Under the pieces are notes generated by a model that was given only the letters and a program-made list of their open reading frames with translations, ran no database searches and was not told the DNA's origin. A stretch of 9,078 nucleotides of DNA, taken from the NCBI GenBank assembly GCA_021154065.1, contig JAJKJG010000375.1, forward strand, positions 1 through 9,078, given 5' to 3'. Each line of letters opens with the position of its first letter. The stretch's first letter is position 1. This DNA is from Methylobacterium sp. GTDB taxonomy: Bacteria > Pseudomonadota > Alphaproteobacteria > Rhizobiales > Beijerinckiaceae. Position numbers and translations under genes: made by a program. Of the stretch, positions 1 through 5,959 are shown in pieces.

Positions 1-615
1 CGCAGAGGTGGCGTCACTGGGACGACGCTGGTGAACCCCGCCTCAGTCGGCACGCCGCCTTTCGGGCTCTTCGGTAGTGCTCCGCTGGTGCAGCTCGGCC
101 CGAACACCTTCACGTTCTTCGACCCCCGGGCCGCGCAAAGCGAAAACCCCGATTGGTTCGGGACGGTTCGGCTCCGGCTCGGATATGCCTTCGATCGCTG
201 GCTGGTGTACGGGACAGGCGGGCTTGCCTATTCGGTCGGCGGCCGGGTTGATCCGACTGTCACCGTCACCACTCATCTCGGCCCGTTCGCCACGCAGAAC
301 GGCTTCTGCCGCACGAACAACAACTGCGACGACACCCGTCTCGGATGGACGCTCGGCGCCGGATTCGAGTACGCGATCACCAACAATTGGAGCGTGAAGG
401 CCGAGGGCCTGTACGTGAGGATCGATCGCGACAACAACAATCAGGCGACGGGAAGTCTGCCTTATGCGGTGGCCAGCGGACCAGGCTTCGCTCCGGCAGG
501 CACCTCGACCTTGTTCTACGCCCCGGCAACTGCCTTCAACCCGCGCGGCAGTCGTAACGACGATGATTTCTTCATCCTGCGAGCCGGCGTGAATTATCGC
601 TTCGGCACGATGTAG
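1..615 (+). CDS. Outer-membrane beta-barrel protein (opacity/porin-like), 5'-truncated
   Basis: This is the C-terminal part (204 codons visible) of an outer-membrane barrel of the kind annotated in Rhizobiales as outer membrane immunogenic or opacity-family protein. The reading frame is open from base 1, so the true start and signal peptide lie upstream; the GTG at 31 is only the first in-window start codon. Typical strand patterns are visible: WFGTVRLRLGYAFDRWLVYG, then DTRLGWTLGAGFEYAITNNW followed by SVKAEGLYV, and a last strand ending NYRF, the aromatic C-terminal signature recognised by the BAM complex, here with three extra residues (GTM). A Gly/Asn/Pro-rich stretch between strands looks like surface loops. 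One predicted loop carries a Cys-X5-Cys pair (bases 307-327). The role is probably structural or a small-solute pore; the substrate is unknown. A strong terminator follows. The family call is confident, the exact function is not. Confidence 0.85.
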   Translation, partial: RRGGVTGTTLVNPASVGTPPFGLFGSAPLVQLGPNTFTFFDPRAAQSENPDWFGTVRLRLGYAFDRWLVYGTGGLAYSVGGRVDPTVTVTTHLGPFATQNGFCRTNNNCDDTRLGWTLGAGFEYAITNNWSVKAEGLYVRIDRDNNNQATGSLPYAVASGPGFAPAGTSTLFYAPATAFNPRGSRNDDDFFILRAGVNYRFGTM

Positions 616-650
616 GCGCGAGGCCGCTCGGCGGCGCGAAGCTCAACGAG

Positions 651-679
651 AAACGCCCGGCAGAGATGCCGGGCGTTTT
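651..679 (+). terminator. Rho-independent terminator, possibly bidirectional
   Basis: A perfect 12-bp stem (AAACGCCCGGCA, 651-662, with TGCCGGGCGTTT, 667-678) closes a GAGA tetraloop of the stable GNRA class. On the + strand the stem runs into a short T tract (TTTTGCTT), which fits termination of the barrel gene that ends 35 nt earlier. On the - strand the 3' side reads TTTCTCGTT, a weaker T run, so the same hairpin may also end the leftward transcript that stops coding at 721. Confidence 0.88.
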
Positions 680-720
680 GCTTGTGGAGGATCTGCCGGA
701 ATTTCGGGCTTGAGCGCTCG

Positions 721-1365
721 TCAGTGCAACAATCCGAATTGGAGAAGTTGCTCCGTGGAGAAGTAGGTCCCGGGCTGAGCCGGCACGGAGGCAGTTTCGC
801 CCGCGGCCGCGACGAGGTGCGCGGCCCCGTTCGCAAGGGCGGTATCGATCGATGCTTCCGCCAGGATATGCGACAGCTCGGCGGCGAGACCGCCGGCCTG
901 CGAATGCGCGATCCCATCGGAAGGCGGCAGGGCGACCGCGAGTCCGTCGAGGACCGATGCCGCATGGACCAATTCGCCCGCTGGATTCAAGACGAACTCG
1001 GGCGCGCTGGAGGCTTGCGGCGCCGCCGGGTGCGGCGGGTCGGCGGCCGCAAGCGGCTTGAAAACCAGCGTATCGCCCGACAAGGCGTGATCGGCCGGAC
1101 CGAGGGTCAAGAGGACCGCATCCGACGCGCCCGCCGGGACGGCTTCCGCTGGTCCCGACGCTGGCGCATAGATGTCCGGCACTCGAGCTCCGGCACTGCC
1201 GCCGGGCTGGTTGTCGGCAAACTCGAACGCGGCGAGATCGTCCGACGGCCAGAAACCGTGGCCCGCATCCGCGGCGTCGTCGAACGCGAGCTCGACACCC
1301 GGGCGCAGGCTCCAGGCGGCCAGGAGCTCATCGTTCGAGCCGGCTAAGGTGAGCGGTTTTGCCAC
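721..1365 (-). CDS. Hypothetical acidic, Ala-rich protein
   Basis: I do not recognise this gene. The 214-residue frame starts at GTG (1363-1365) and is bounded by an in-frame stop at 1390-1392, so no longer version with another start exists. No good ribosome binding site sits at normal spacing before the GTG. The protein is about 23% Ala, has 25 Asp/Glu against only 4 Lys/Arg, no Cys and no internal Met. It shows no signal peptide, no transmembrane helix and no recognisable catalytic motif. The middle is Pro/Ala-rich (around residues 105-125) and the C-terminus ends in a hydrophobic FSTEQLLQFGLLH. Composition and a short GDTLVF stretch recall type I-secreted RTX-like proteins, but the GGxGxD repeats are absent. 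It is last in a possible leftward run efp-BMP-ppiB, 106 nt after ppiB. It could be a remnant of a larger gene. An opposite-strand frame over the same bases is Arg/Gly-rich and less plausible. Confidence 0.5.
   Translation of the reverse strand: MAKPLTLAGSNDELLAAWSLRPGVELAFDDAADAGHGFWPSDDLAAFEFADNQPGGSAGARVPDIYAPASGPAEAVPAGASDAVLLTLGPADHALSGDTLVFKPLAAADPPHPAAPQASSAPEFVLNPAGELVHAASVLDGLAVALPPSDGIAHSQAGGLAAELSHILAEASIDTALANGAAHLVAAAGETASVPAQPGTYFSTEQLLQFGLLH
1013..1054. repeat. Inverted repeat inside the acidic hypothetical gene
   Basis: GCTTGCGGC (1013-1021) and GCCGCAAGC (1046-1054) are perfect 9-bp inverted arms separated by 24 GC-rich bases that could pair partly with bulges. It lies in the Pro/Ala-rich part of the acidic hypothetical frame. 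It could be an RNA hairpin or a by-product of low-complexity Ala/Pro codons. Confidence 0.45.
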
Positions 1366-1471
1366 TGGCTTTGCGTACCCTCTCGCCTCTCATTTAGCGA
1401 CGGCAACCAGATGTAGCATCAAAGCATGCGCGCGGGGAAGCCGCAGCGCGTTTGGCAGCGCACGCGCCTGC

Positions 1472-1945
1472 TCAAGCCGGTGCGTCGGCCATCACCTTCA
1501 TCGAGACGATGCGGTCGGGGTCGCGCACCGGCTCGCCGCGCTTGATCTTGTCGACATTTTCCATGCCTTCCACGACCTTGCCCCAGACCGTGTACTGCTT
1601 GTCGAGGAAGCGAGCGTCATCGAAGCAGATGAAGAACTGCGAGTTCGCCGAGTTCGGCTGGTTCGAGCGCGCCATCGAGCACACGCCGCGCACATGCGGC
1701 TCGGCGTTGAACTCGGCCTTGAGGTCCGGCAGGTCCGAGCCGCCGGTGCCGGTGCCTTTCGGGCAGCCGGTCTGGGCCATGAAGCCGTCGATCACGCGGT
1801 GAAAGACGATGCCGTCATAGAAGCCCCGGCGCGCAAGCGTCTTGATGCGCTCGACATGGCCAGGCGCGAGATCGGGCCGGAGCGCGATCACGACGCGGCC
1901 CTTGGTGGTCTCGAGGACGAGCGTATTCTCCGGGTCCATTGCCAT
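1472..1945 (-). CDS. ppiB: Peptidyl-prolyl cis-trans isomerase, cyclophilin type (PpiB-like)
   Basis: A 157-residue single-domain cyclophilin, the usual size for bacterial cytoplasmic PpiB. It catalyses cis-trans isomerisation of Xaa-Pro bonds during protein folding. Core motifs are intact: FHRVIDGFMAQTG at residues 48-60 with catalytic Arg50 and pocket residues Phe55, Met56 and Gln58; SMAR at 90-93; NSANSQFFI at 98-106; and FLDKQYTVWGKV at 113-124. The position equivalent to human CypA Trp121 is Phe113, and the His126 position is Tyr118; a non-Trp residue there is common in bacterial cyclophilins and usually goes with weak cyclosporin A binding. No signal peptide is visible, which points to the cytoplasm. 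The start at 1945 has an AGGA motif (1952-1955) 6 nt upstream; a second Met two codons later is less well placed. It lies 65 nt after the BMP protein gene on the same strand with no terminator between them. Confidence 0.95.
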   Translation of the reverse strand: MAMDPENTLVLETTKGRVVIALRPDLAPGHVERIKTLARRGFYDGIVFHRVIDGFMAQTGCPKGTGTGGSDLPDLKAEFNAEPHVRGVCSMARSNQPNSANSQFFICFDDARFLDKQYTVWGKVVEGMENVDKIKRGEPVRDPDRIVSMKVMADAPA

Positions 1946-2010
1946 CTCTGATCCTGTTCGTGTTCGGCGCCGCGGGGCTGTCAGCGACGCGCTCCGGTCT
2001 GCTTCGCCGG

Positions 2011-3081
2011 CTATTGCGGCAGCTTGTCGTCGATACCCTTGACGTAGAAGTTCATGCTCAGAATCTGCTCATCGGCGAGTGCCGCGCCGCCCTTGCATTC
2101 GACGGCCGAGCCATCCTGCTTGGCGATGGGACATTTGAAGGGGTTGAGCTGGCCTGATTTGATCGCCGCCTCAGTCTCTTCGGCGATCTTCTTCACGTCG
2201 TCCGGCATGTTCTTGTACGGCGCCATGACGACCATCTCGTCCTTCAAGCCGTGCCAGGTGTCCTCGGATTTCCAAGTTCCCTCGAGGGCCGCCTTCGCCC
2301 GCGCGACGTAATAATGCGACCAATCGTCGACGATGGCGGTCAGCTGCGCTTTCGGCGCGAAGCGCTCCATGTCGGAGGCCTGGCCGAAGCCTAGCTTGCC
2401 GCGCGCCTCCGCGGTCTGGAGCGGCGCCGGGCTGTCGGTGTGCTGGGCGAGCACGTCGACCCCTTGGTCGAGCAGCGCCTTCGCGGCGTCGGCCTCCTTT
2501 GCCGGGTCGTACCAGGAGTTCACCCAGACGACCTTGATCTTGACGTTCGGGTTCACCGACTGGGCGCCGAGAAAATACGAGTTGATCCCCGACACCACCT
2601 CGGGGATCGGAAAGGCGCCGACATAGCCGATGGTGCCGGTCTTGGTCATCTTCCCGGCGATCCGGCCGATGATGTAGCGGCCCTCGTGGAACTTCGCCGC
2701 GTAAGTCGCGAGGTTCGGGGCGCGCTTGATGCCGGTCGCGTGCTCGAACTTCACGTTCGGATACCGCCGCGCCACCTTGAGCGTCGGCTCCATGAAACCG
2801 AAGGAGGTCGTGAAGACGAGCCCGTGACCGGTGCGGGCGAGGCCCTCGATCGCACGTTCGGAATCGGCCTCCGGCACGCTCTCGACAAAGGTGGTCTCGA
2901 CCTTGTCGCCGAGCGCCTTCTCGATCGCCTTGCGGCCCTGATCGTGCTGGTAGCTCCAGCCGAAATCGCCGACCGGACCGACATAGATGAAGCCGATCTT
3001 GAGCTTCTGCTGTGCCGCCGCGGGCGCCGCCCCGAGCGCGAGCGCGAGCGCCGCCACCAGGCCGAAGAGAAGAGGAGTCAT
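2011..3081 (-). CDS. BMP-family (PnrA-like) ABC transporter periplasmic substrate-binding protein
   Basis: A 356-residue binding protein of the basic membrane protein (BMP/Bmp, PnrA-like) family, whose members bind purine nucleosides, purine bases or related ligands for ABC import. The start at 3081 is chosen because GGAAAGG (3090-3096) lies 8 nt upstream and it places a hydrophobic signal peptide at the very N-terminus (residues 1-23, likely cleaved AAA/QQ). No lipobox Cys is present, so this is probably a soluble periplasmic protein. Family motifs are clear: KIGFIYVGPVGDFGWSYQHD (residues 28-47), TTSFGFMEP (91-99), IGYVGAFPIPEVVSGIN (151-167), VVWVNSWYDPAKE (184-196) and QHTDSP (213-218). 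Two Cys (317, 329) near the C-terminus may pair in the periplasm. No permease or ATPase gene lies nearby, so partners must be elsewhere or absent. It follows efp by 66 nt and could be cotranscribed with it. The ligand cannot be read from sequence alone. A longer TTG-started form (to 3132) is open but less likely. Confidence 0.92.
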   Translation of the reverse strand: MTPLLFGLVAALALALGAAPAAAQQKLKIGFIYVGPVGDFGWSYQHDQGRKAIEKALGDKVETTFVESVPEADSERAIEGLARTGHGLVFTTSFGFMEPTLKVARRYPNVKFEHATGIKRAPNLATYAAKFHEGRYIIGRIAGKMTKTGTIGYVGAFPIPEVVSGINSYFLGAQSVNPNVKIKVVWVNSWYDPAKEADAAKALLDQGVDVLAQHTDSPAPLQTAEARGKLGFGQASDMERFAPKAQLTAIVDDWSHYYVARAKAALEGTWKSEDTWHGLKDEMVVMAPYKNMPDDVKKIAEETEAAIKSGQLNPFKCPIAKQDGSAVECKGGAALADEQILSMNFYVKGIDDKLPQ

Positions 3082-3089
3082 GGGGCCGC

Positions 3090-3096
3090 CCTTTCC
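3090..3096 (-). promoter_or_regulatory. Ribosome binding site of the BMP protein gene
   Basis: GGAAAGG on the - strand, 8 nt before the ATG at 3079-3081. It decides this start against an upstream in-frame TTG at 3130-3132, which would bury the signal peptide behind 17 extra residues. Confidence 0.6.
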
Positions 3097-3147
3097 GTTT
3101 CGACGCTGGATTGCTTGCAGGTCGCGGGCCAACCCGCAAGCCGAGCC

Positions 3148-3714
3148 TCAGTCCTTCGCCCGCTCGACGTAGGATCCGTCCGCCGTCATGACGACGATGC
3201 GGGTACCCGGGCCGATATGCGGCGGCACCATCACCCGCACGCCGTTCGACATCTTGGCCGGCTTGTAGGACGAGGACGCCGTCTGCCCTTTCGTCACGGG
3301 CTCCGTGTCGGCGACCTCGAGCGTGACCCGCTGCGGCAGCTCGATCGCGACCGCGTTGCCCTCGAAGACCGAGAGCATGCAATGCATGCCTTCCTGGAGG
3401 TAGACCGCCTGGTCGCCGATCACGTCGGCCGGGACCGAGATCTGCTCGTAGCTCTCCGGGTTCATGAAGATGTAGTTGTCGCCGTCCTGGTAGAGGTAGC
3501 TGTGCTCCCGGTCCTCGACGAAGGCGCGCTCGACCTGCTCGGTGGTCTTGTAGCGCTGCGTCGTCTTCACCCCGTCGGAGATCCGGCGCATGTCGATCTG
3601 GGTCGTCGGTGTGCCCTTGCCCGGGAAGAAGCTTTCGGCCGAGATGACGGAATAGAGATTGCCGTCGATCTCGAGGACGTTGCCCTTGCGGACGGAGCTG
3701 GCGATCACTCTCAC
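3148..3714 (-). CDS. efp: Elongation factor P
   Basis: EF-P binds between the ribosomal P and E sites and promotes peptide bond formation at polyproline stretches. With the GTG start at 3712-3714 the protein is 188 residues, the canonical length, and begins [18 protein letters not shown], the usual EF-P N-terminus. The frame stays open to a GTG at 3796-3798, but that would add 28 basic, unconserved residues. AAAGAGG (3720-3726), 5 nt before the chosen GTG, supports the short form. The three-domain layout is present: a KOW-like domain with the modification loop FFPGKGTP (residues 29-36), the OB domain starting around [20 protein letters not shown], and the C-terminal OB domain ending [20 protein letters not shown]. 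Lys33 in PGKG matches the lysine that EpmA beta-lysylates in enterobacteria (Lys34 in E. coli). epmA and epmB are divergent on the other side of a 146-bp region, which strongly suggests that modification. It probably heads a leftward unit with the BMP gene and ppiB. Confidence 0.97.
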   Translation of the reverse strand: MRVIASSVRKGNVLEIDGNLYSVISAESFFPGKGTPTTQIDMRRISDGVKTTQRYKTTEQVERAFVEDREHSYLYQDGDNYIFMNPESYEQISVPADVIGDQAVYLQEGMHCMLSVFEGNAVAIELPQRVTLEVADTEPVTKGQTASSSYKPAKMSNGVRVMVPPHIGPGTRIVVMTADGSYVERAKD

Positions 3715-3719
3715 GGGTG

Positions 3720-3726
3720 CCTCTTT
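3720..3726 (-). promoter_or_regulatory. Ribosome binding site of efp
   Basis: AAAGAGG on the - strand, 5 nt before the GTG at 3712-3714. It fixes the efp start and gives the standard 188-residue EF-P. Confidence 0.75.
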
Positions 3727-3743
3727 GTGGATCTTGGAATGCC

Positions 3744-3772
3744 GCCGGGCGCGCGCCTGGGGCTTGCCCGGC
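3744..3772 (-). repeat. Inverted repeat in the efp 5' leader
   Basis: GCCGGGC (3744-3750) and GCCCGGC (3766-3772) form a perfect 7-bp GC-only stem around a 15-nt GC-rich loop, about 30 nt upstream of the efp start codon. There is no T run, so it is not a terminator. It could fold in the efp mRNA leader, or be chance in GC-rich DNA. Confidence 0.4.
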
Positions 3773-3860
3773 TGCGCCGCGCGGGATTTAAGCCGCACCT
3801 AGCCGATCTTCACGCGCTTCGCCAGTCCATCCCGTCCGAACGCGCCTTTGGATTTCACGG

Positions 3861-4910
3861 ATGCCGCATGCCTCGCCCTGGTGGGCGCCGCCCGTGCACG
3901 CCGAACGGCGGCCGCGCCTTCTTGCCCGCAACCGCATCAAGGCGGCGATCCGCGGCTTCTTCGAGGAGCGCGGCTTCGTCGAGGTCGAGGCCGCGGCGCT
4001 GCAGGTTTCGCCCGGCAACGAAGCGCATCTCCACGCCTTCGCGACCGAGCTGAGGGCGGCCGGCGGCGAGGCGCGGCCGCTATACCTCCACACCTCGCCG
4101 GAGTTCGCCTGCAAGAAGCTCCTGGCCGCGGGCGAGCGGCGCATCTTCGATTTCGCCCGGGTGTTCCGGAACCGGGAACGGAGCGCCCTGCACCACCCCG
4201 AGTTCACGCTTCTCGAATGGTACCGCGCGGAGGAGCCTTACGGGGTTCTGATGCAGGACTGCGCGGAGCTTCTGGCGCTCGCCGGCAAGACCGCCGGCGT
4301 GCCGGAGCTGCGCTACCGCGGCCGCGCCGCGGACCCCTTCGCCGAGCCTGAGCGGGTGACCGTCGCGGCGGCGTTCGAACGCCACGCCGGCATCGACCTT
4401 CTCGGCACGCTCGCCGGCGGCGGCGAGCCCGACCTTGCGAAGCTCGCCGAAGGCGCCGTTCGGGCCGGCATCCGCGTTGCCGCGGACGACAACTGGTCGG
4501 ACGTCTTCAGCCGGGTGCTCGTCGAGCGCATCGAGCCGAATCTCGGGCTCGGGCGCGCCACGATCCTGAGCCAATACCCGGTGAGCGAGGCGGCGCTCGC
4601 GCGGCCGACGGCGCGCGACCCGCGTGTCGCCGAGCGCTTCGAGCTGTATGTCTGCGGCGTCGAGCTTGCGAACGCCTTCGGCGAGCTCACCGACCCGGAC
4701 GAGCAGCGCCGGAGGTTCGAAGCGGAGATGGACGAGAAACAGCGTGTCTACGGGGAGCGCTACCCGATCGACGAGGATTTCCTTGCCGCCCTCGCCCAAA
4801 TGCCGCAGGCAAGCGGCATTGCGCTCGGCTTCGATCGGCTGGTGATGCTCTGCGTCGGCGCCGCCCGGATCGACGAGGTCGTCTGGACACCCGTGGTGGA
4901 TATCGGATGA
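3861..4910 (+). CDS. epmA: EF-P--(R)-beta-lysine ligase (EpmA/PoxA/GenX)
   Basis: A 349-residue paralogue of the class II lysyl-tRNA synthetase catalytic core without the N-terminal anticodon-binding OB domain, which is the hallmark of EpmA (325 residues in E. coli). It activates (R)-beta-lysine with ATP and transfers it to the EF-P loop lysine. Visible motifs: the N-terminal SPWW and a RNRIKAAIRGFFEERGFVEV helix/motif 1 region (residues 23-42); YLHTSPEFACKKLLAAG (75-91); motif 2 RVFRNRERSALHHPEFTLLE followed by WYR (100-122); FELYVCGVELANAFGELTDP (260-279); and motif 3 GIALGFDRLVML (319-330) with its ATP-binding Arg. The start has only a weak GGA 8 nt upstream, but it gives the usual family N-terminus. 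The stop overlaps the epmB start (ATGA), so the two are translationally coupled. Its target gene efp is divergent and adjacent. A plain lysyl-tRNA synthetase is ruled out by the missing OB domain and the context. Confidence 0.95.
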   Translation: MPHASPWWAPPVHAERRPRLLARNRIKAAIRGFFEERGFVEVEAAALQVSPGNEAHLHAFATELRAAGGEARPLYLHTSPEFACKKLLAAGERRIFDFARVFRNRERSALHHPEFTLLEWYRAEEPYGVLMQDCAELLALAGKTAGVPELRYRGRAADPFAEPERVTVAAAFERHAGIDLLGTLAGGGEPDLAKLAEGAVRAGIRVAADDNWSDVFSRVLVERIEPNLGLGRATILSQYPVSEAALARPTARDPRVAERFELYVCGVELANAFGELTDPDEQRRRFEAEMDEKQRVYGERYPIDEDFLAALAQMPQASGIALGFDRLVMLCVGAARIDEVVWTPVVDIG

Positions 4911-5947
4911 AGACGCTGCGCACCCCTGCCGAGCTCATCGGCGCGCGGCTCGTCGCCCCGGACCGGCGGAGCGAGCTCGAGGCGGTCGCGGCCCGCTATG
5001 CGGTCGCCATCACGCCGGAGATGGCGGCGTTGATCGATCCGGCGGACCCCGATGATCCGATCGCGCGCCAGTTCGTCCCCGACGGGCGCGAGCTCGAGCG
5101 CCGGCCGGACGAAAGCGAGGACCCGATCGGCGACGCGGCGCACAGTCCCGTCGAGGGCATCGTGCACCGCTATCCGGACCGCGTGCTGCTGAAGCCGCTC
5201 CACGCCTGCGCGGTCTATTGCCGCTTCTGCTTCCGCCGCGAGATGGTCGGGCCGAAGGGGCTCGGCGCGCTCTCCTCCGACGCGCTCGCGGCCGCCCTCG
5301 CCTATATCGCGAGCCGGCCCGAGATCTGGGAGGTGATCGTCACCGGCGGCGATCCTTTGATCCTGTCCCCGCGCCGCCTGAGCGCTCTCGTCCGCCGGCT
5401 CGGCGCGATCGCCCATGTGAAGGTGATCCGCTTCCACACGCGCGTGCCGCTGGTCGATCCGGCGCGCATCACGCCGGCGCTCGTCCGCGCGCTGAAGGCC
5501 AAGGGCAAGGCAACGTATGTGGCGCTGCACGCCAACCACGCGCGCGAGTTCACGCCCGCGGCTCGCACTGCAATCGCCCGCCTCGCTGATTGCGGCCTCC
5601 CGCTTCTCGGGCAAACCGTGCTGCTGCGCGGCGTCAACGACGACGCGGAGGCGCTCGCGGCGCTGATGCGCAGCTTCGTCGAGAACCGCGTCAAGCCGTA
5701 TTATCTCCACCACGGCGATCTCGCGCCGGGCACGGCGCACCTGCGCACCACGATCGCGGCGGGTCAGGCGCTCATGCGCGGCTTGCGCGGACGGCTGTCG
5801 GGCCTGTGCCAGCCCGAATATGTCCTCGACGTTCCCGGCGGGCACGGCAAGGCGCCGATCGGGCCGGGCTACGTGCGCCAGGCCGCGAGCGGCTGTGAGA
5901 TCGAGGATTATCGTGGCGGGCGCCACATCTATCCGCCGGGGCCATAG
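4907..5947 (+). CDS. epmB: EF-P lysine 2,3-aminomutase (EpmB/YjeK), radical SAM
   Basis: A 346-residue KamA-family radical-SAM, PLP-dependent aminomutase that converts (S)-alpha-lysine to (R)-beta-lysine for EpmA. The iron-sulphur site is the CxxxCxxC motif CAVYCRFC, with Cys101, Cys105 and Cys108. TGGDP (146-150) is the SAM-contacting GGD-type motif. YYLHHGDLAPGTAHLRT (265-281) contains the Asp expected to bind the substrate amino group. DVPGGHGK (308-315) contains the PLP-binding Lys315. The N-terminal DPADPDDPIARQFVP is also typical. The length matches E. coli EpmB (342) rather than the roughly 416-residue catabolic lysine 2,3-aminomutases, which carry an extra C-terminal region. It overlaps epmA by 4 nt (ATGA). 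It converges with glk, leaving 12 nt between the two stop codons. Confidence 0.95.
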   Translation: MKTLRTPAELIGARLVAPDRRSELEAVAARYAVAITPEMAALIDPADPDDPIARQFVPDGRELERRPDESEDPIGDAAHSPVEGIVHRYPDRVLLKPLHACAVYCRFCFRREMVGPKGLGALSSDALAAALAYIASRPEIWEVIVTGGDPLILSPRRLSALVRRLGAIAHVKVIRFHTRVPLVDPARITPALVRALKAKGKATYVALHANHAREFTPAARTAIARLADCGLPLLGQTVLLRGVNDDAEALAALMRSFVENRVKPYYLHHGDLAPGTAHLRTTIAAGQALMRGLRGRLSGLCQPEYVLDVPGGHGKAPIGPGYVRQAASGCEIEDYRGGRHIYPPGP

Positions 5948-5959
5948 ACAGCCTTCCGG

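Larger units (their letters stand above)
3715..3860. promoter_or_regulatory. Divergent intergenic region between efp and epmA
   Basis: This 146-bp gap must hold the promoters of efp (leftward) and of the epmA-epmB pair (rightward), unless they lie within coding sequence. It contains a GC-rich inverted repeat in the efp leader (3744-3772) and an AT-richer GGATTTAAG patch near 3783-3792. I could not find a convincing -35/-10 pair on either strand, so no individual promoter is called. Confidence 0.45.

Noticed and set aside
682..1347. Rightward 221-codon frame opposite the acidic hypothetical gene
   Set aside because: It is extremely Arg/Gly-rich with no recognisable motif, as expected for the antisense of GC-rich coding sequence; the leftward frame has a more protein-like composition.
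1366..1471. Possible promoter upstream of the acidic hypothetical gene (TTGATG and TAAATG on the - strand)
   Set aside because: The spacing between the elements is about 20 nt, and such matches are expected by chance.
3124..3137. Small hairpin GCGGG-CCAA-CCCGC between efp and the BMP gene
   Set aside because: The stem is only 5 bp with no T run on either strand; too weak to call a terminator.
2171..3382. Leftward 403-codon frame overlapping the BMP gene and efp
   Set aside because: It is a shifted frame of the same strand, rich in Arg/Gly/Ala, and spans the junction of two well-supported genes.
3783..3792. AT-richer GGATTTAAG patch as a -10 element for efp or epmA
   Set aside because: No matching -35 at suitable spacing was found on either strand.
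2440..4053. Rightward 537-codon frame across the BMP gene, efp and the intergenic region
   Set aside because: It is antisense to two clear genes (BMP binding protein, efp) and overlaps the start of epmA. Its His/Arg/Asp-rich composition is a reverse-complement artefact.
4760..5926. Leftward 388-codon frame opposite epmB
   Set aside because: It is antisense to an intact radical-SAM gene with all catalytic residues; no motif in the antisense product.
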